Positions 44,913-53,997 of a stretch of DNA of 64,000 nt are shown in pieces (the stretch's first letter is position 1; every line of letters starts with the position of its first letter). Made by a program: the position numbers and the translations under genes. The stretch lies in the NCBI GenBank assembly GCA_964599655.1, contig CAZRGV010000001.1:1-64000 (forward strand). Direction: 5' to 3'. The notes beneath the pieces were generated by a model. The model was not told the DNA's origin, searched no databases, and was given only the letters and a program-made list of their open reading frames with translations. This stretch comes from CAZRGV01 sp964599655 (lineage in GTDB: Bacteria; Planctomycetota; Planctomycetia; Isosphaerales; Isosphaeraceae).

Positions 44913-46718
44913 ATGGCCTTCGACCCGAAGTTTATCCGCAACTTCTCGATTATCGCCCACATCGACCACGGCAAAAGCACGCTGGCGGACCAGCTACTGC
45001 TCCAGTCCGGAGCGATCACGCAGCGTGAGTTTCGCGAACAGTTGCTCGACGACATGGACCTCGAGCGTGAGAGGGGCATCACGATCAAGGCTCGTGCTGT
45101 TGCTATCAACTACACGCTCGATGGTCAGACCTACGAGCTGAACCTCATTGACACCCCCGGCCACGTCGATTTCCACTACGAGGTGTCCCGGAGCCTGGCC
45201 GCCTGCGAAGGAGCGATCCTGCTCGTCGACGCCACACAAGGCGTCCAGGCACAGACCGTCGCCAACGCCTACGCCGCCATCAACGCCGACCTCGTGATCG
45301 TGCCCGCGTTGAACAAAATCGACATGCAGATGGCCCGACCCGAGGAGATCAAGGATGAGATCGAGACGACCCTTGGGATCGACCGCGACGAGGTTCTGGC
45401 TGTCAGCGGCAAGACGGGTCAAGGCGTGCCCGAGCTGTTCCGGGCCTTGATCTCTCGCATTCCCCCCCCGTCTGGCAAGGTTCATGCCCCATTGCGGGCC
45501 CTGATCTTCGACTCCAAGTTCGATGACTACCAGGGCGTCATCGTTTACGTTCGGGTGGTCGACGGCTCGATCAAGGTCGGCCAGCGCATCCTCCTGATGG
45601 CCGGCGAGACCGAACACGAAGTCACCGGCCTGGGCCGGTTCCGGCCGAGGGAGACCCCTTGCGAGGAGCTGAGCGTCGGGCAAGTCGGCTACGTCATCGC
45701 CAACATCAAGAAGCTGGCCGACGTCCGTATCGGCGACACCATCACCGACGCCCGCGCCAGCGCCTTGCAACCGCTTCCAGGGTACCAGGAGCCGAGACAG
45801 GTCGTTTACTGTGGCCTGTTTCCGGCCACGCACAACCAGTTCGACGACCTTCGCACGGCGCTCCAGAAACTCTCGCTCAACGACGCGAGCTTCACGTTCG
45901 AGCCCGAAACCTCGGATGCGCTCGGGTTCGGCTTCCGCTGCGGGTTTCTGGGGATGCTCCACATGGAGATCATCCAGCAACGGCTCGAACGCGAGAGCAA
46001 CCTGTCGCTGGTCCAGACCGCGCCCAACGTCACATACGAGATCCTGACTCGCAAAGGGGAGACTCTGCACGTCTCGAACCCGACCCGCATCCCCGACGCT
46101 GGAGACATCGAGGAATTCCGTGAGCCGGTGGCCCGCGTCAACTTCATCCTGCCGTCCGAGAACATTGGCGTGGTGATGCAGATGTGTGAGGATCGTCGTG
46201 GAACGTACCTCAAGACCGAGTACATCACGCCGACCCGCGTGATCCTTAGCTACGAGCTTCCTCTGGCCGAGATGATCTACGACCTCTACGATAAGCTAAA
46301 AAGCGCAACCCGAGGCTACGGGACGATGGACTACGAGGTCATCGGCTACAAGCCCAGCGACCTGGTCCGGCTCGATGTCCTGGTGGCCGGCGAGAAGGTC
46401 GATGCCCTCTCGGTCGTGGTGCATCGAGATTACGCCTATCGCCGCGGTCAGCGCCTGGTCAAGAAGCTCAAGGGAGAGATCGACCGCCACCAGTTCGAGG
46501 TTGCCATCCAGGCGGCGATCGGTAACAAGGTGATCGCCCGGGAGACCATCTCGGCCCTCCGAAAGAATGTCACCGCCAAGTGTTACGGCGGCGACATCAC
46601 CCGCAAGCGAAAGCTGCTGGAGAAACAAAAGGAGGGCAAGAAGCGTATGAAACAGGTGGGCAACGTCGAGATTTCCCAGGAGGCCTTCTTGACCGTGCTC
46701 GACCAGAGCGACGAGTGA
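44913..46718 (+). CDS. lepA: LepA, elongation factor 4 (back-translocating GTPase)
   Basis: A 601-residue GTPase of normal LepA length. G1 is AHIDHGKSTLADQL, switch I ends in RERGITIKA, G3 is LIDTPGHVDF, G4 is PALNKIDM and G5 is in VLAVSGKTG. FGFRCGFLGMLHMEIIQQRL and the C-terminal VTAKCYGGDITRKRKLLEKQ with KEGKKRM are LepA-specific. It acts on stalled ribosomes in the cytoplasm. ATG 44913 gives MAFDPKFIRNFSIIAHIDHG, the usual start. The two signal peptidase genes follow on the same strand, an arrangement recalling the lepA-lepB pair of enterobacteria. Confidence 0.96.
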   Translation: MAFDPKFIRNFSIIAHIDHGKSTLADQLLLQSGAITQREFREQLLDDMDLERERGITIKARAVAINYTLDGQTYELNLIDTPGHVDFHYEVSRSLAACEGAILLVDATQGVQAQTVANAYAAINADLVIVPALNKIDMQMARPEEIKDEIETTLGIDRDEVLAVSGKTGQGVPELFRALISRIPPPSGKVHAPLRALIFDSKFDDYQGVIVYVRVVDGSIKVGQRILLMAGETEHEVTGLGRFRPRETPCEELSVGQVGYVIANIKKLADVRIGDTITDARASALQPLPGYQEPRQVVYCGLFPATHNQFDDLRTALQKLSLNDASFTFEPETSDALGFGFRCGFLGMLHMEIIQQRLERESNLSLVQTAPNVTYEILTRKGETLHVSNPTRIPDAGDIEEFREPVARVNFILPSENIGVVMQMCEDRRGTYLKTEYITPTRVILSYELPLAEMIYDLYDKLKSATRGYGTMDYEVIGYKPSDLVRLDVLVAGEKVDALSVVVHRDYAYRRGQRLVKKLKGEIDRHQFEVAIQAAIGNKVIARETISALRKNVTAKCYGGDITRKRKLLEKQKEGKKRMKQVGNVEISQEAFLTVLDQSDE

Positions 46719-46778
46719 GTTAGCCAGGTCGGCTCCAGGGTGACCGAAGTACGGCGGCGCGATTTCAGGGTGAAGGTC

Positions 46779-48266
46779 ATGGGCGATCGCGAACTGAGCA
46801 TCCGGCCTGACCTGCCGACCCCCTTCGATCCCTCGAATCCCGTTCTTGATGGATCTGGTCCACTCCGACCTCGTGGCGGCCTTCGCTCGATGGTCGAGTT
46901 CCTGGTGTTGTTGGCGATCAGCATCCTGATGTCGCGGGCCTTTGCCGCTGAGGCGTATATCGTGCCGACGGGCTCGATGGCCCCGACCTTGCTGGGTATG
47001 CACCGCGACCTGCTCTGCCCGAACTGCGGATTCAGCTTCCCTTTAGGGATGGACGAGCAGGGCCATTCGGGCCGCCCGATCTGTCCGAATTGCGGTCACT
47101 CCGAGCTAGAGCAAGCTCCCGCAGCCGACGGTTACGGCGACCGCCTGCTGGTGCAGAAGTATCTCTTCGACTGGCGGTCTCCCCGGCGCTGGGAAGTTAT
47201 CGTCTTCCAGAATCCGCAGGACAGCGAGCAAGCCTACGTCAAGCGGGTCGTGGGCCTACCGGGTGAGTCGGTTGAGATCCGGCACGGAGACATCTACATC
47301 GACGGCCAGATCGCCCGGAAGTCACTGACCGAACAGCGCGCCATGCGTATCCCGGTCTACGACAACGATTTCCTGCCTCACAACGCCGATCGCTTCCCGC
47401 GCTGGGTGGTGCGCCGAGGAAACTCCGAGCCGAGCGCCTGGCGACCGGACGGAACCGGCTTCGTCCGCATGCCCGGTGGCACGAGCGATGACCAGCCCGA
47501 CTGGATCGAGTACCGACACTGGCAACCCGAGCGAATGGTTCCTGGACCGATCCGCGACTTCATTGCTTACAACGGCGAGGACGGAGGCAGCGAGAATCGG
47601 GTCAACGATCTATTCCTCGAGGCCTCGATCGCAACCCATTCCGGCTGCAAGGCGGTCCTAATCCGCATCGGCAACGGGACCGACCGCTACCTCGTGCGCC
47701 TGCCGTTGGACGGCGCGGGACTACCGGAGGTTGAACACAACGGCCGGGACGTTCCGCTTCGATCAGCCCGCAAGGTGGCTCTGAGGTCGCCTGACCCGAA
47801 GAATCCGACCTTCCACTCGCTCGAGGCCTCGCTGTTCGATCAGCGGCTGACCGTGGCGGTCGACGGAGTCTTGCTCTTTGAACCGATCGACGACGAAGCC
47901 TCGGATGCTCCGATTTCTTCGGGGAACCTCCTGGCCCTTGGATGGCAAGGAGGCGGTGGAGAGGTCCGAGGATTGCGCGTCTTCCGCGACGTCTTTTACA
48001 CCTCGGCCCTGGCCGGAAGCCTGCGACAACCGTTTGGCGTCGGTCAGCCGTACCGGCTTGGCCCGGGAGAGTTTTTTGTTCTGGGTGACAACAGCCCGGT
48101 TTCCAATGACTCCAGGTTCTGGGAGAGCAGTCCCGTCGTCCGGGCCGACACCTTGCTTGGAAAGCCGTTTTTGGTGCATCTACCCAGCCAGGCGGTTCCC
48201 CTGAAGGTGTTTGGGCGCGACATCTACTGGATTCCCGACCCTCGTGAAATTCGTTACATTCGGTAG
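46779..48266 (+). CDS. lepB: Signal peptidase I with inserted zinc ribbon and beta-rich domain (copy 1)
   Basis: A 495-residue S26 peptidase, about twice the usual length. One membrane span (FLVLLAISILMSRAFAA) leads to the catalytic Ser66 in YIVPTGSMAPTLLGMH. Directly after comes a zinc ribbon with CPNCG and CPNCG (Cys 80, 83, 102, 105). The catalytic Lys155 is in AYVKRVVGLPGES. An insertion of about 250 residues follows; its C-terminal part (LEASLFDQRLTVAVDGVLLF) looks like a laminin-G/jelly-roll fold. The conserved box E, EFFVLGDNSPVSNDSRFW, is near the end. It would cleave signal peptides at the membrane surface. An alternative start is GTG 46740; ATG 46779 has the better site. Confidence 0.87.
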   Translation: MGDRELSIRPDLPTPFDPSNPVLDGSGPLRPRGGLRSMVEFLVLLAISILMSRAFAAEAYIVPTGSMAPTLLGMHRDLLCPNCGFSFPLGMDEQGHSGRPICPNCGHSELEQAPAADGYGDRLLVQKYLFDWRSPRRWEVIVFQNPQDSEQAYVKRVVGLPGESVEIRHGDIYIDGQIARKSLTEQRAMRIPVYDNDFLPHNADRFPRWVVRRGNSEPSAWRPDGTGFVRMPGGTSDDQPDWIEYRHWQPERMVPGPIRDFIAYNGEDGGSENRVNDLFLEASIATHSGCKAVLIRIGNGTDRYLVRLPLDGAGLPEVEHNGRDVPLRSARKVALRSPDPKNPTFHSLEASLFDQRLTVAVDGVLLFEPIDDEASDAPISSGNLLALGWQGGGGEVRGLRVFRDVFYTSALAGSLRQPFGVGQPYRLGPGEFFVLGDNSPVSNDSRFWESSPVVRADTLLGKPFLVHLPSQAVPLKVFGRDIYWIPDPREIRYIR

Positions 48267-48365
48267 GGCCGTTGCCCGAGCTGGTCCGACCTGACTTGAA
48301 CCGACACCACGCTCGCACCGACCGCTCGATCCGACCTGCCCGCGCCCTGAGGGGGACTTATCGCG

Positions 48366-50060
48366 ATGTCACGGACCCTGGACAAGGATAATAAGAGGAC
48401 GAAGAAAGACCCCGGGCCAAAGGCAGTTGAAGCGCCGGCCAGACCGAAAGAGACATACCGCGATTTCGTCGAGCAGATCGTCGTGGCGTTCATCCTCGCC
48501 TTCCTCGTTCGAGGGTTCGAGGCCGAGGCGTTCGTCATCCCGACCGGCTCGATGGCTCCCACCCTTATGGGCATGCACAAGGAAGTGACCTGCCCGCATT
48601 GCGGCTTCGAGTTTACCGTCAATGCCTCCGATGAGTTTGAGCCGAGGCCTGGCCAGTTTCGTCCGGTAAGCCAGATCGTTGCTGGCACCTGCGGCAATTG
48701 TCGTGCGCCTGTGCGGCTCGACGAGGACGCCAGTTTCAACGGGGACCGCATCCTCGTGATGAAGTTCCTGTACAGCCTGCCGATTTTCTCCGGAGGTGAA
48801 CCGAACCGTTGGGAAGTCGTCGTCTTCCACTACCCCGAGCAACCCGAGGTCAACTACATCAAGCGGCTCGTGGGCTTGCCCGGTGAGGAGCTTCGAATCT
48901 ACTTCGGCGACATCCTGACCCGGCCGATCGGTAGCGACAAGCCATTCCAGCTTCAGCACAAGCCGCTGAAACATCAAGAATCGATGCAAATGATGGTCTG
49001 GGATGACCGCTATCGCCCCAGGGAGTTTGCCGACCGGCCGGAATGGCAGCGCTGGCAGCCGCAAACCGCGGGCGCCTGGAGTGAGCCGACGGCCGGAACC
49101 TTCGTCGCGAAGGCCTCGTCCGGCTGGTCCGAGCTTCGATATCGAAATCTGGTTCCCGACACCGAGCAGTGGGAGTCGTTGCTGGTCGGCGAGCCGATGC
49201 CCTATCCGCCCCGGGCGTCGTTGATCTCCGACTTCTACGCGTACAACTCCGGCTCGCCCTACGTCCGGCAGGTCAGTGACTGGAACAGCCCCCACTGGGT
49301 CGGCGACTTGACCCTATCTTGCCGGGTGACCTCCTCGGCGGACTCGGGCCAGATCCGGCTTGAGTTGGTTGAAGGGGGCGTGCCCAATCGCTGCGTCATC
49401 GAACTGTCAACTGGTGAGGCTAGGCTCTATCACGGGGACACGCCCGTTGGCAAGCCGGCCTCCACCGTCATGAAAGGCAAGGGAACGCACGACCTCCAGT
49501 TCGCCAACGTCGACGGTCGGTTGACCCTCTGGGTGGATGGCCAGACACCGTTCGGCGAAGGGGTCGTTTACGATGATGGGACCTCGGCTCATCTCGTGCC
49601 GACCGAGGCCGATCTGAGTCCGGTCGGCGTGGCTGCCAACGGAGCCGATGTCGCGGTGAGCGACCTTGTCTTGAAACGCGATATCTACTATACCCTGTAC
49701 CCCGGCGCTTGGGATTACGACGGGCTTGGGTTCTCTCGCAACACCGACCTGTCTAACCCCTCGGAGTTCTCCTTGCTGGCGGAGCTGAAGTGGAAGGACT
49801 TCGTCATCAAGCCACATCACTACATGATGCTCGGCGACAACAGCCCCCGAAGCAAGGACGGCCGAGGCTGGGGTCTCGAAGACCGCGACTGGGACGAGGG
49901 CGACCGCTCGTACTGGGAGGTCCCCGAGTCGCTCCTGATCGGCAAGGCGTTCTTCGTCTACTGGCCTCACGGCAAGCCGTTCTGGCCCAACTTCCAGATC
50001 AACCGTAACTTCCGACTCCCCTTCCGGCCGTACCTCGAACGCATGAAATGGATTCGCTGA
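48366..50060 (+). CDS. lepB: Signal peptidase I with inserted zinc ribbon and beta-rich domain (copy 2)
   Basis: A 564-residue paralogue of the preceding gene. Span: FVEQIVVAFILAFLVRGFEA. Catalytic Ser62 is in FVIPTGSMAPTLMGMH. The ribbon cysteines are 76, 79 (CPHCG) and 109, 112 (CGNC). Lys166 is in NYIKRLVGLPGEELRI. The insertion (about 180-490) has a jelly-roll-like part (DLTLSCRVTSSADSGQIRLE, LTLWVDGQTPFGEGVVYDDG). Box E is HHYMMLGDNSPRSKDGRGWG. Both copies keep all catalytic residues, so both should be active. It lies 99 bases after copy 1 and 104 before the ABC ATPase. Confidence 0.87.
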   Translation: MSRTLDKDNKRTKKDPGPKAVEAPARPKETYRDFVEQIVVAFILAFLVRGFEAEAFVIPTGSMAPTLMGMHKEVTCPHCGFEFTVNASDEFEPRPGQFRPVSQIVAGTCGNCRAPVRLDEDASFNGDRILVMKFLYSLPIFSGGEPNRWEVVVFHYPEQPEVNYIKRLVGLPGEELRIYFGDILTRPIGSDKPFQLQHKPLKHQESMQMMVWDDRYRPREFADRPEWQRWQPQTAGAWSEPTAGTFVAKASSGWSELRYRNLVPDTEQWESLLVGEPMPYPPRASLISDFYAYNSGSPYVRQVSDWNSPHWVGDLTLSCRVTSSADSGQIRLELVEGGVPNRCVIELSTGEARLYHGDTPVGKPASTVMKGKGTHDLQFANVDGRLTLWVDGQTPFGEGVVYDDGTSAHLVPTEADLSPVGVAANGADVAVSDLVLKRDIYYTLYPGAWDYDGLGFSRNTDLSNPSEFSLLAELKWKDFVIKPHHYMMLGDNSPRSKDGRGWGLEDRDWDEGDRSYWEVPESLLIGKAFFVYWPHGKPFWPNFQINRNFRLPFRPYLERMKWIR

Positions 50061-50164
50061 GGTATCACGTCTTCGAAGTCGATCGCCGGCGCGGGATTCG
50101 CATCGCCTGAGCGGTCGTGGAACAGGGACGACCAGAGACCGAGACGATCAGGGAGGATCGGCCC

Positions 50165-51034
50165 ATGCCGTTGCTGGAAGTACGGAACCTTCAGAAGTGG
50201 TACGGACGCCGCCAAGTGGTCTGCGGAGTCGATTTCGAGGTGGAAAAAGGGGAGATCGTCGGTCTGCTCGGCCCGAACGGGGCCGGAAAGACGACCAGCT
50301 TCCGGATGACCATCGGCCTAATCGACTCGGACGGCGGCGAGGTTCTCTTCAACGGCAAGGACGTCAGCCGCTTTCCAATGTATCAACGCGCCCGCGCTGG
50401 AATGGGGTATCTCGCCCAGGATTCGAGCGTCTTCAAGATGCTCACCGTCGAAAACAACCTGATGGCGATTCTTCAGACCCGCTCGGGCCTCAACCGCAAG
50501 GAACGCAAACGGCGGCTGGAAGAATTGCTGAGCCAGTTCGGCCTAACCCATATCCGAAAGACCAAGGCCAACCGAGTCTCGGGCGGTGAGCGGCGACGGC
50601 TCGAAATTGCCCGTAGCCTGATTACCGAGCCGAAGCTGATCATGCTCGACGAGCCATTCGCCGGGATCGACCCCAAGACCGTCAGCGAGATTCAGGACGC
50701 GATCCGTGAACTGGTCTCGCGGCATGGCCTGGGCATCCTTCTCACCGACCACCAGTTTCGAGAGACGCTGGAAGTCACGGACCGTTGCTACCTGATCCGC
50801 GAAGGCCGTGTCTTCGCCAGGGGCAACCGGCAGGAGATCCTCAACAACCCCGACGTTCGTCGCTATTACATTGGCGAGCGGTTCGACGTGGGACACCTGC
50901 TCGAAAAGCCGCACCACCACGCTCTGGGCAAGGACTACCTGGGTAACGATCCGTCCGCGCCCCGCCCAGCGCTGCCCGAGGTCGTCGTCGACCGTTACCA
51001 GGAGGATCCCGACGCTCCGCCAACCGCGATCTGA
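50165..51034 (+). CDS. lptB: ABC transporter ATP-binding protein, LptB type
   Basis: A 289-residue ATPase. Walker A is LLGPNGAGKTTSFRMTIG, the Q-loop is YLAQDSSVFKMLTVENNL, the signature is RVSGGERRRLEIAR, Walker B is PKLIMLDEPFAGIDP, and the switch His is in LLTDHQFRETLEV. The sequence AQDSSVFKMLTVENNLMAIL is characteristic of LptB, the motor for lipopolysaccharide export. It carries an extra C-terminal tail of about 45 residues (from EKPHHHALGKDYLG). ATG 50165 has a GGAGG site. Its partners LptF/G/C are not in the window. It is the likely last gene of the lepA operon. Confidence 0.88.
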   Translation: MPLLEVRNLQKWYGRRQVVCGVDFEVEKGEIVGLLGPNGAGKTTSFRMTIGLIDSDGGEVLFNGKDVSRFPMYQRARAGMGYLAQDSSVFKMLTVENNLMAILQTRSGLNRKERKRRLEELLSQFGLTHIRKTKANRVSGGERRRLEIARSLITEPKLIMLDEPFAGIDPKTVSEIQDAIRELVSRHGLGILLTDHQFRETLEVTDRCYLIREGRVFARGNRQEILNNPDVRRYYIGERFDVGHLLEKPHHHALGKDYLGNDPSAPRPALPEVVVDRYQEDPDAPPTAI

Positions 51035-51054
51035 CCGGTAGCCGCCGCGTTTTT

Positions 51055-51121
51055 GTAGGGTGGGCACCGCCCGCCGATCTTGTTGTGACGTAAAGAGATC
51101 GGTCGGCAGTGCCCACCCTAC
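51055..51121. repeat. Long imperfect inverted repeat (GTAGGGTGGGCA element), possible bidirectional terminator
   Basis: The 17-base outer arms (51055-51071 and 51105-51121) pair with one mismatch. Inner bases CCGATCT/AGATCGG extend the stem to about 27 base pairs, with a loop near TGTTGTGACGTAAAG. It sits between the convergent ends of the ABC ATPase and the monooxygenase-like gene. Elements of this TAGGGTGGGCA kind recur in planctomycete intergenic DNA, where they are often mistranslated as VGWALPT peptides. Confidence 0.75.
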
Positions 51122-51150
51122 ATGAGATGAATCTCCCGGGCGATTCGGGC

Positions 51151-52473
51151 TCAGTCGCCGGCTTTTTGTCGGTCGAACAGGCGGAGCCGTCGGGGATTGG
51201 ACAGGAAGTAGCGAAGCATCGCCCGTCTCAGCTCGGAATAACCTGCGATTGACTTCGGGACGACCTGGATGCCGCAGAGACACATCTCGTCGGTCGTTTG
51301 CTCGCCGAAGGTGACGGTTCGCGGCGGGTGGCTCGGGTTTCGAGGGTTCTGGTCCGAGTTGTCGTAATACGCCTCGAGTTCGATTCGCGTGCCCTTGGGC
51401 AAGGGGATCGGCCTGGCGAACAGGTACTGGCCTTGCCAGTTGAAGTCCCAGTCCTTGATCCAGATCAAGGGGACCACCTCGCCGTCGGGACGGATGGCTT
51501 GAACCTTCATCTCCTTGCCGATCCAGTGCATGTGGGGCGTGATGCCGATGGCGTCCACGTCGGCCGGTAACACGAAAGGCTGTGGCGTGATCGGATGTCG
51601 CGCATCGCCGGGCGGGATCGAGAAGTTCCGATTCGCCAGCGCCACGGCCGCGACGATCCTTGTCCGATTCCGCGGACTCTTCGTGAAGTAGATCCCGAGG
51701 GATGACTGATCGGTCTCGGGTTTGCCGCTGGGGTGGTAATGCACCTGGAGCACGAGGTCCGAGCCTCTCAGAAGCAGGCGTCCCAGGCCATCGGGCAATG
51801 GTCGAGGGCCGGTTCCCGGCGCCCATCCTCCAAGCGAACCGGACGGCGTGATGCCGATTCCGCCGAAACTCGTGTAGCCAGGTCCGGCGTCGGTCTCATC
51901 CTTGGCGCGGGCTCGACCCGTGTCATCGAGGAAGAACAAGGCGTGGTGGACCACCCGGCGGTTGCCCGGACGGAACTCGACGGCCGCCACGGTCCGGTCT
52001 TCGACCAGGCCGGTCGGGATCACGAAACAACGGAAGACGTCGGAACCCGTCGGGGGAATCTCGAACGGTTCGGGCATCCTGAGCACCAGATCGGGCTCGC
52101 CGAGTTGCCAGCCTTCGGGGAATTTCGGCAGAGGTGGAAGGTCGTGGGGGTCTCCCTCTTCAGCCCCTTCGTCGGCCCATCGAGCGATGAGATCAATCTC
52201 CTCGTCGGAGAGCCGCCGGACGTCATGAAACTCGCCGAATCCCGGCTCGGCCTTCCAGGGCGGCATTTGCCGCTTCGACACGACCTCCTTGAGGAAGCTG
52301 GCTCGCTTGGCGGCGTCCTTGTAGGTCAGGAGCGAGAACGGGCCGACCTCGCCAGGCCGGTGGCAATCGGCGCAGTGCTTCCAGAGGATCGGGGCGATCT
52401 GTTTCGAATACGTCACCGGCTCGTCGATCGTCCCGGACACGAGCAGGCCGAGCACGAGAATCGGGAAGGCCAT
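51151..52473 (-). CDS. Secreted cytochrome c / copper type II monooxygenase-like protein
   Basis: A 440-residue protein with a signal peptide (MAFPILVLGLLVSGTIDEPV). The haem c motif CADCH is near residue 34 (ILWKHCADCHRPGEVGPFSL), with the axial Met probably in KRQMPPWKAE. The rest resembles the peptidylglycine alpha-hydroxylating (PHM) fold of copper type II, ascorbate-dependent monooxygenases, with His ligands in RRVVHHALFFLDD, LVLQVHYHPSG and IGITPHMHWIGKEMK. It is probably a periplasmic oxidase. ATG 52473 has GGAG nine bases before; ATG 52488 is the alternative. It follows the amidohydrolase gene closely, so they form one operon. Confidence 0.83.
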   Translation of the reverse strand: MAFPILVLGLLVSGTIDEPVTYSKQIAPILWKHCADCHRPGEVGPFSLLTYKDAAKRASFLKEVVSKRQMPPWKAEPGFGEFHDVRRLSDEEIDLIARWADEGAEEGDPHDLPPLPKFPEGWQLGEPDLVLRMPEPFEIPPTGSDVFRCFVIPTGLVEDRTVAAVEFRPGNRRVVHHALFFLDDTGRARAKDETDAGPGYTSFGGIGITPSGSLGGWAPGTGPRPLPDGLGRLLLRGSDLVLQVHYHPSGKPETDQSSLGIYFTKSPRNRTRIVAAVALANRNFSIPPGDARHPITPQPFVLPADVDAIGITPHMHWIGKEMKVQAIRPDGEVVPLIWIKDWDFNWQGQYLFARPIPLPKGTRIELEAYYDNSDQNPRNPSHPPRTVTFGEQTTDEMCLCGIQVVPKSIAGYSELRRAMLRYFLSNPRRLRLFDRQKAGD

Positions 52474-52503
52474 GGACAGCGGCTCCATCGCAAATAGAAA
52501 CGA

Positions 52504-53997
52504 TCAGGCGCCGACCGGCGTGGTCGGGTCGCGACCGTCGTCGACCCAGACCCAACCGTACTGGGTGTTGCTTGGCGAGTTCGGATCGTTGCGGCGTTCG
52601 AGGCGGATCTCGGTGAGCTTGTCGGCCTTGATGGCCTGGCGCTTGGCCTCAGGATCGAGGCCGAAGAGCTTCGCGGCGTTCAGGCCGAGAATCTGCCCCT
52701 TGATCTCGTCGGTCAGTTGCGGATAGCCAAATTTCTCGATGAGATCATCGGCGATCCGCAATCGTCGGAGACGCTGGATCTGGCTCTGCGGGCTACCATT
52801 CCAGATCGAGTCGGTCCCCCACAGAATGTGGTCGGCGCCGGCAACCTGGACCATCTGGCCGAGCATGTGCATGCAGACTCGAGGGGCGTACGCCGAGAGG
52901 ATATTGAAGGTCCCGCCCATCTCGAAGTAGATGTTCTTGATTTCCGGGTTGCGCTTGAGGATGCGAAGAATGTCGCTGATCCAGGGGATTTCCTGCGGGT
53001 CGGTGCTCTCGGGGTCGACGACCTTGATGCCGGTCCCCTCGCCGAGCCAGCCCGAGCCGCGGAAGCCCGAGTGGTAGACGATAAAGTTCAGGTCGGGCCA
53101 ATCCTTGGCGGCCTTTTCGAGGTCGAGCGGCCGGCAGGCTTGCTCGTTGAAGGCGCTCAGGGGCAATCCCTTGTGGACGCAGAGGTTCTTCACGCCCAGC
53201 GCCTTGGTCCGCTCCCAGAACGGATAAGCAACTTTTTCGTCGTCCATGAACCAGGCGTTCTCGCCAAGCTCGGCGCCGGTGTACATCTTCCAGGCGTCGA
53301 TCTTGAGGTCCTTGACCTGTCGCTCCATCTCATCCATTTCCCTGGGTCCGAGATTGGGGCGAAGCAGGCCGTGCGAGAGGACGCGCTGGGAGCCCGCCAG
53401 GTCGTTGACGAACTGGCGAGTGGCCACCATGAGGTCGGGGGGGAGGGGGTTCTTGTCCCAGTCCCGGCTCGGCACGCCGCTGATGATCGCCATGACGGTG
53501 TCACTGTCGCCGAAGACTTCCTTGACATAATGGGCGCGGTTGAGCAACTCCATGGCCTGCTCGCGCGTCTTCGCCTCGGGCCGGAGCCGCTCGAAGAAGG
53601 TCTTCACGCCCTGGCCGGTCCGGGTCGTGTCGTACCACTTGCGGCTGACGTCGACATGGTGGGTCTGGACATCGAAGATAAACTGGTCCTTGGGCCACTT
53701 TTCCTCGAAGGCCGCTTGATCGTCGATCTCCGCGGCCTCGACGTCGTAGCAGGGGCCATGCACCTGGTTGAGCGCCAGGAGCGCCGCGGCCATTCCGCTT
53801 CCGGTTCGGAGGAAGTCGCGGCGGCTTCGACCTTGCCGCTTGGCGGCCCGTTCGGCGATTTCGGCCAAACGGCCCTCGTACGCCTTCTGCTCGGCCGATT
53901 GCGGCGGTGGAACGAACTCCTCATTCGAGGCGATTCGCGATGGGATCGGCGGCAGTTCCTCCGCCTCCGCGTCTAGATCGCACTGACGAACCCACAT
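52504..53997 (-). CDS. Tat-exported amidohydrolase (metal-dependent hydrolase)
   Basis: A 497-residue protein. A twin-arginine signal lies inside the N-terminal region (GRSRRDFLRTGSGMAAALLA, about 57-76) after some 55 polar residues, an unusual position. The catalytic domain is of the amidohydrolase-2 type (ACMSD or pyrone-dicarboxylate hydrolase-like). The first metal motif is degenerate (FDVQTHHVDV), the central His is in NLCVHKGLPL, another is in NFIVYHSGFRGSGW, and the catalytic Asp is in HILWGTDSIWNGSPQSQIQ. Its partner gene is 30 bases downstream. Together they may process a small organic acid or aromatic compound outside the cytoplasm; the substrate is unknown. Confidence 0.82.
   Translation of the reverse strand: MWVRQCDLDAEAEELPPIPSRIASNEEFVPPPQSAEQKAYEGRLAEIAERAAKRQGRSRRDFLRTGSGMAAALLALNQVHGPCYDVEAAEIDDQAAFEEKWPKDQFIFDVQTHHVDVSRKWYDTTRTGQGVKTFFERLRPEAKTREQAMELLNRAHYVKEVFGDSDTVMAIISGVPSRDWDKNPLPPDLMVATRQFVNDLAGSQRVLSHGLLRPNLGPREMDEMERQVKDLKIDAWKMYTGAELGENAWFMDDEKVAYPFWERTKALGVKNLCVHKGLPLSAFNEQACRPLDLEKAAKDWPDLNFIVYHSGFRGSGWLGEGTGIKVVDPESTDPQEIPWISDILRILKRNPEIKNIYFEMGGTFNILSAYAPRVCMHMLGQMVQVAGADHILWGTDSIWNGSPQSQIQRLRRLRIADDLIEKFGYPQLTDEIKGQILGLNAAKLFGLDPEAKRQAIKADKLTEIRLERRNDPNSPSNTQYGWVWVDDGRDPTTPVGA

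Noticed and set aside
50543..51826. A 427-codon minus-strand frame containing a VGWALPT peptide
   Set aside because: It runs antisense through the ABC ATPase and across the intergenic hairpin. VGWALPT is a known mistranslation of the TAGGGTGGGCA repeat.
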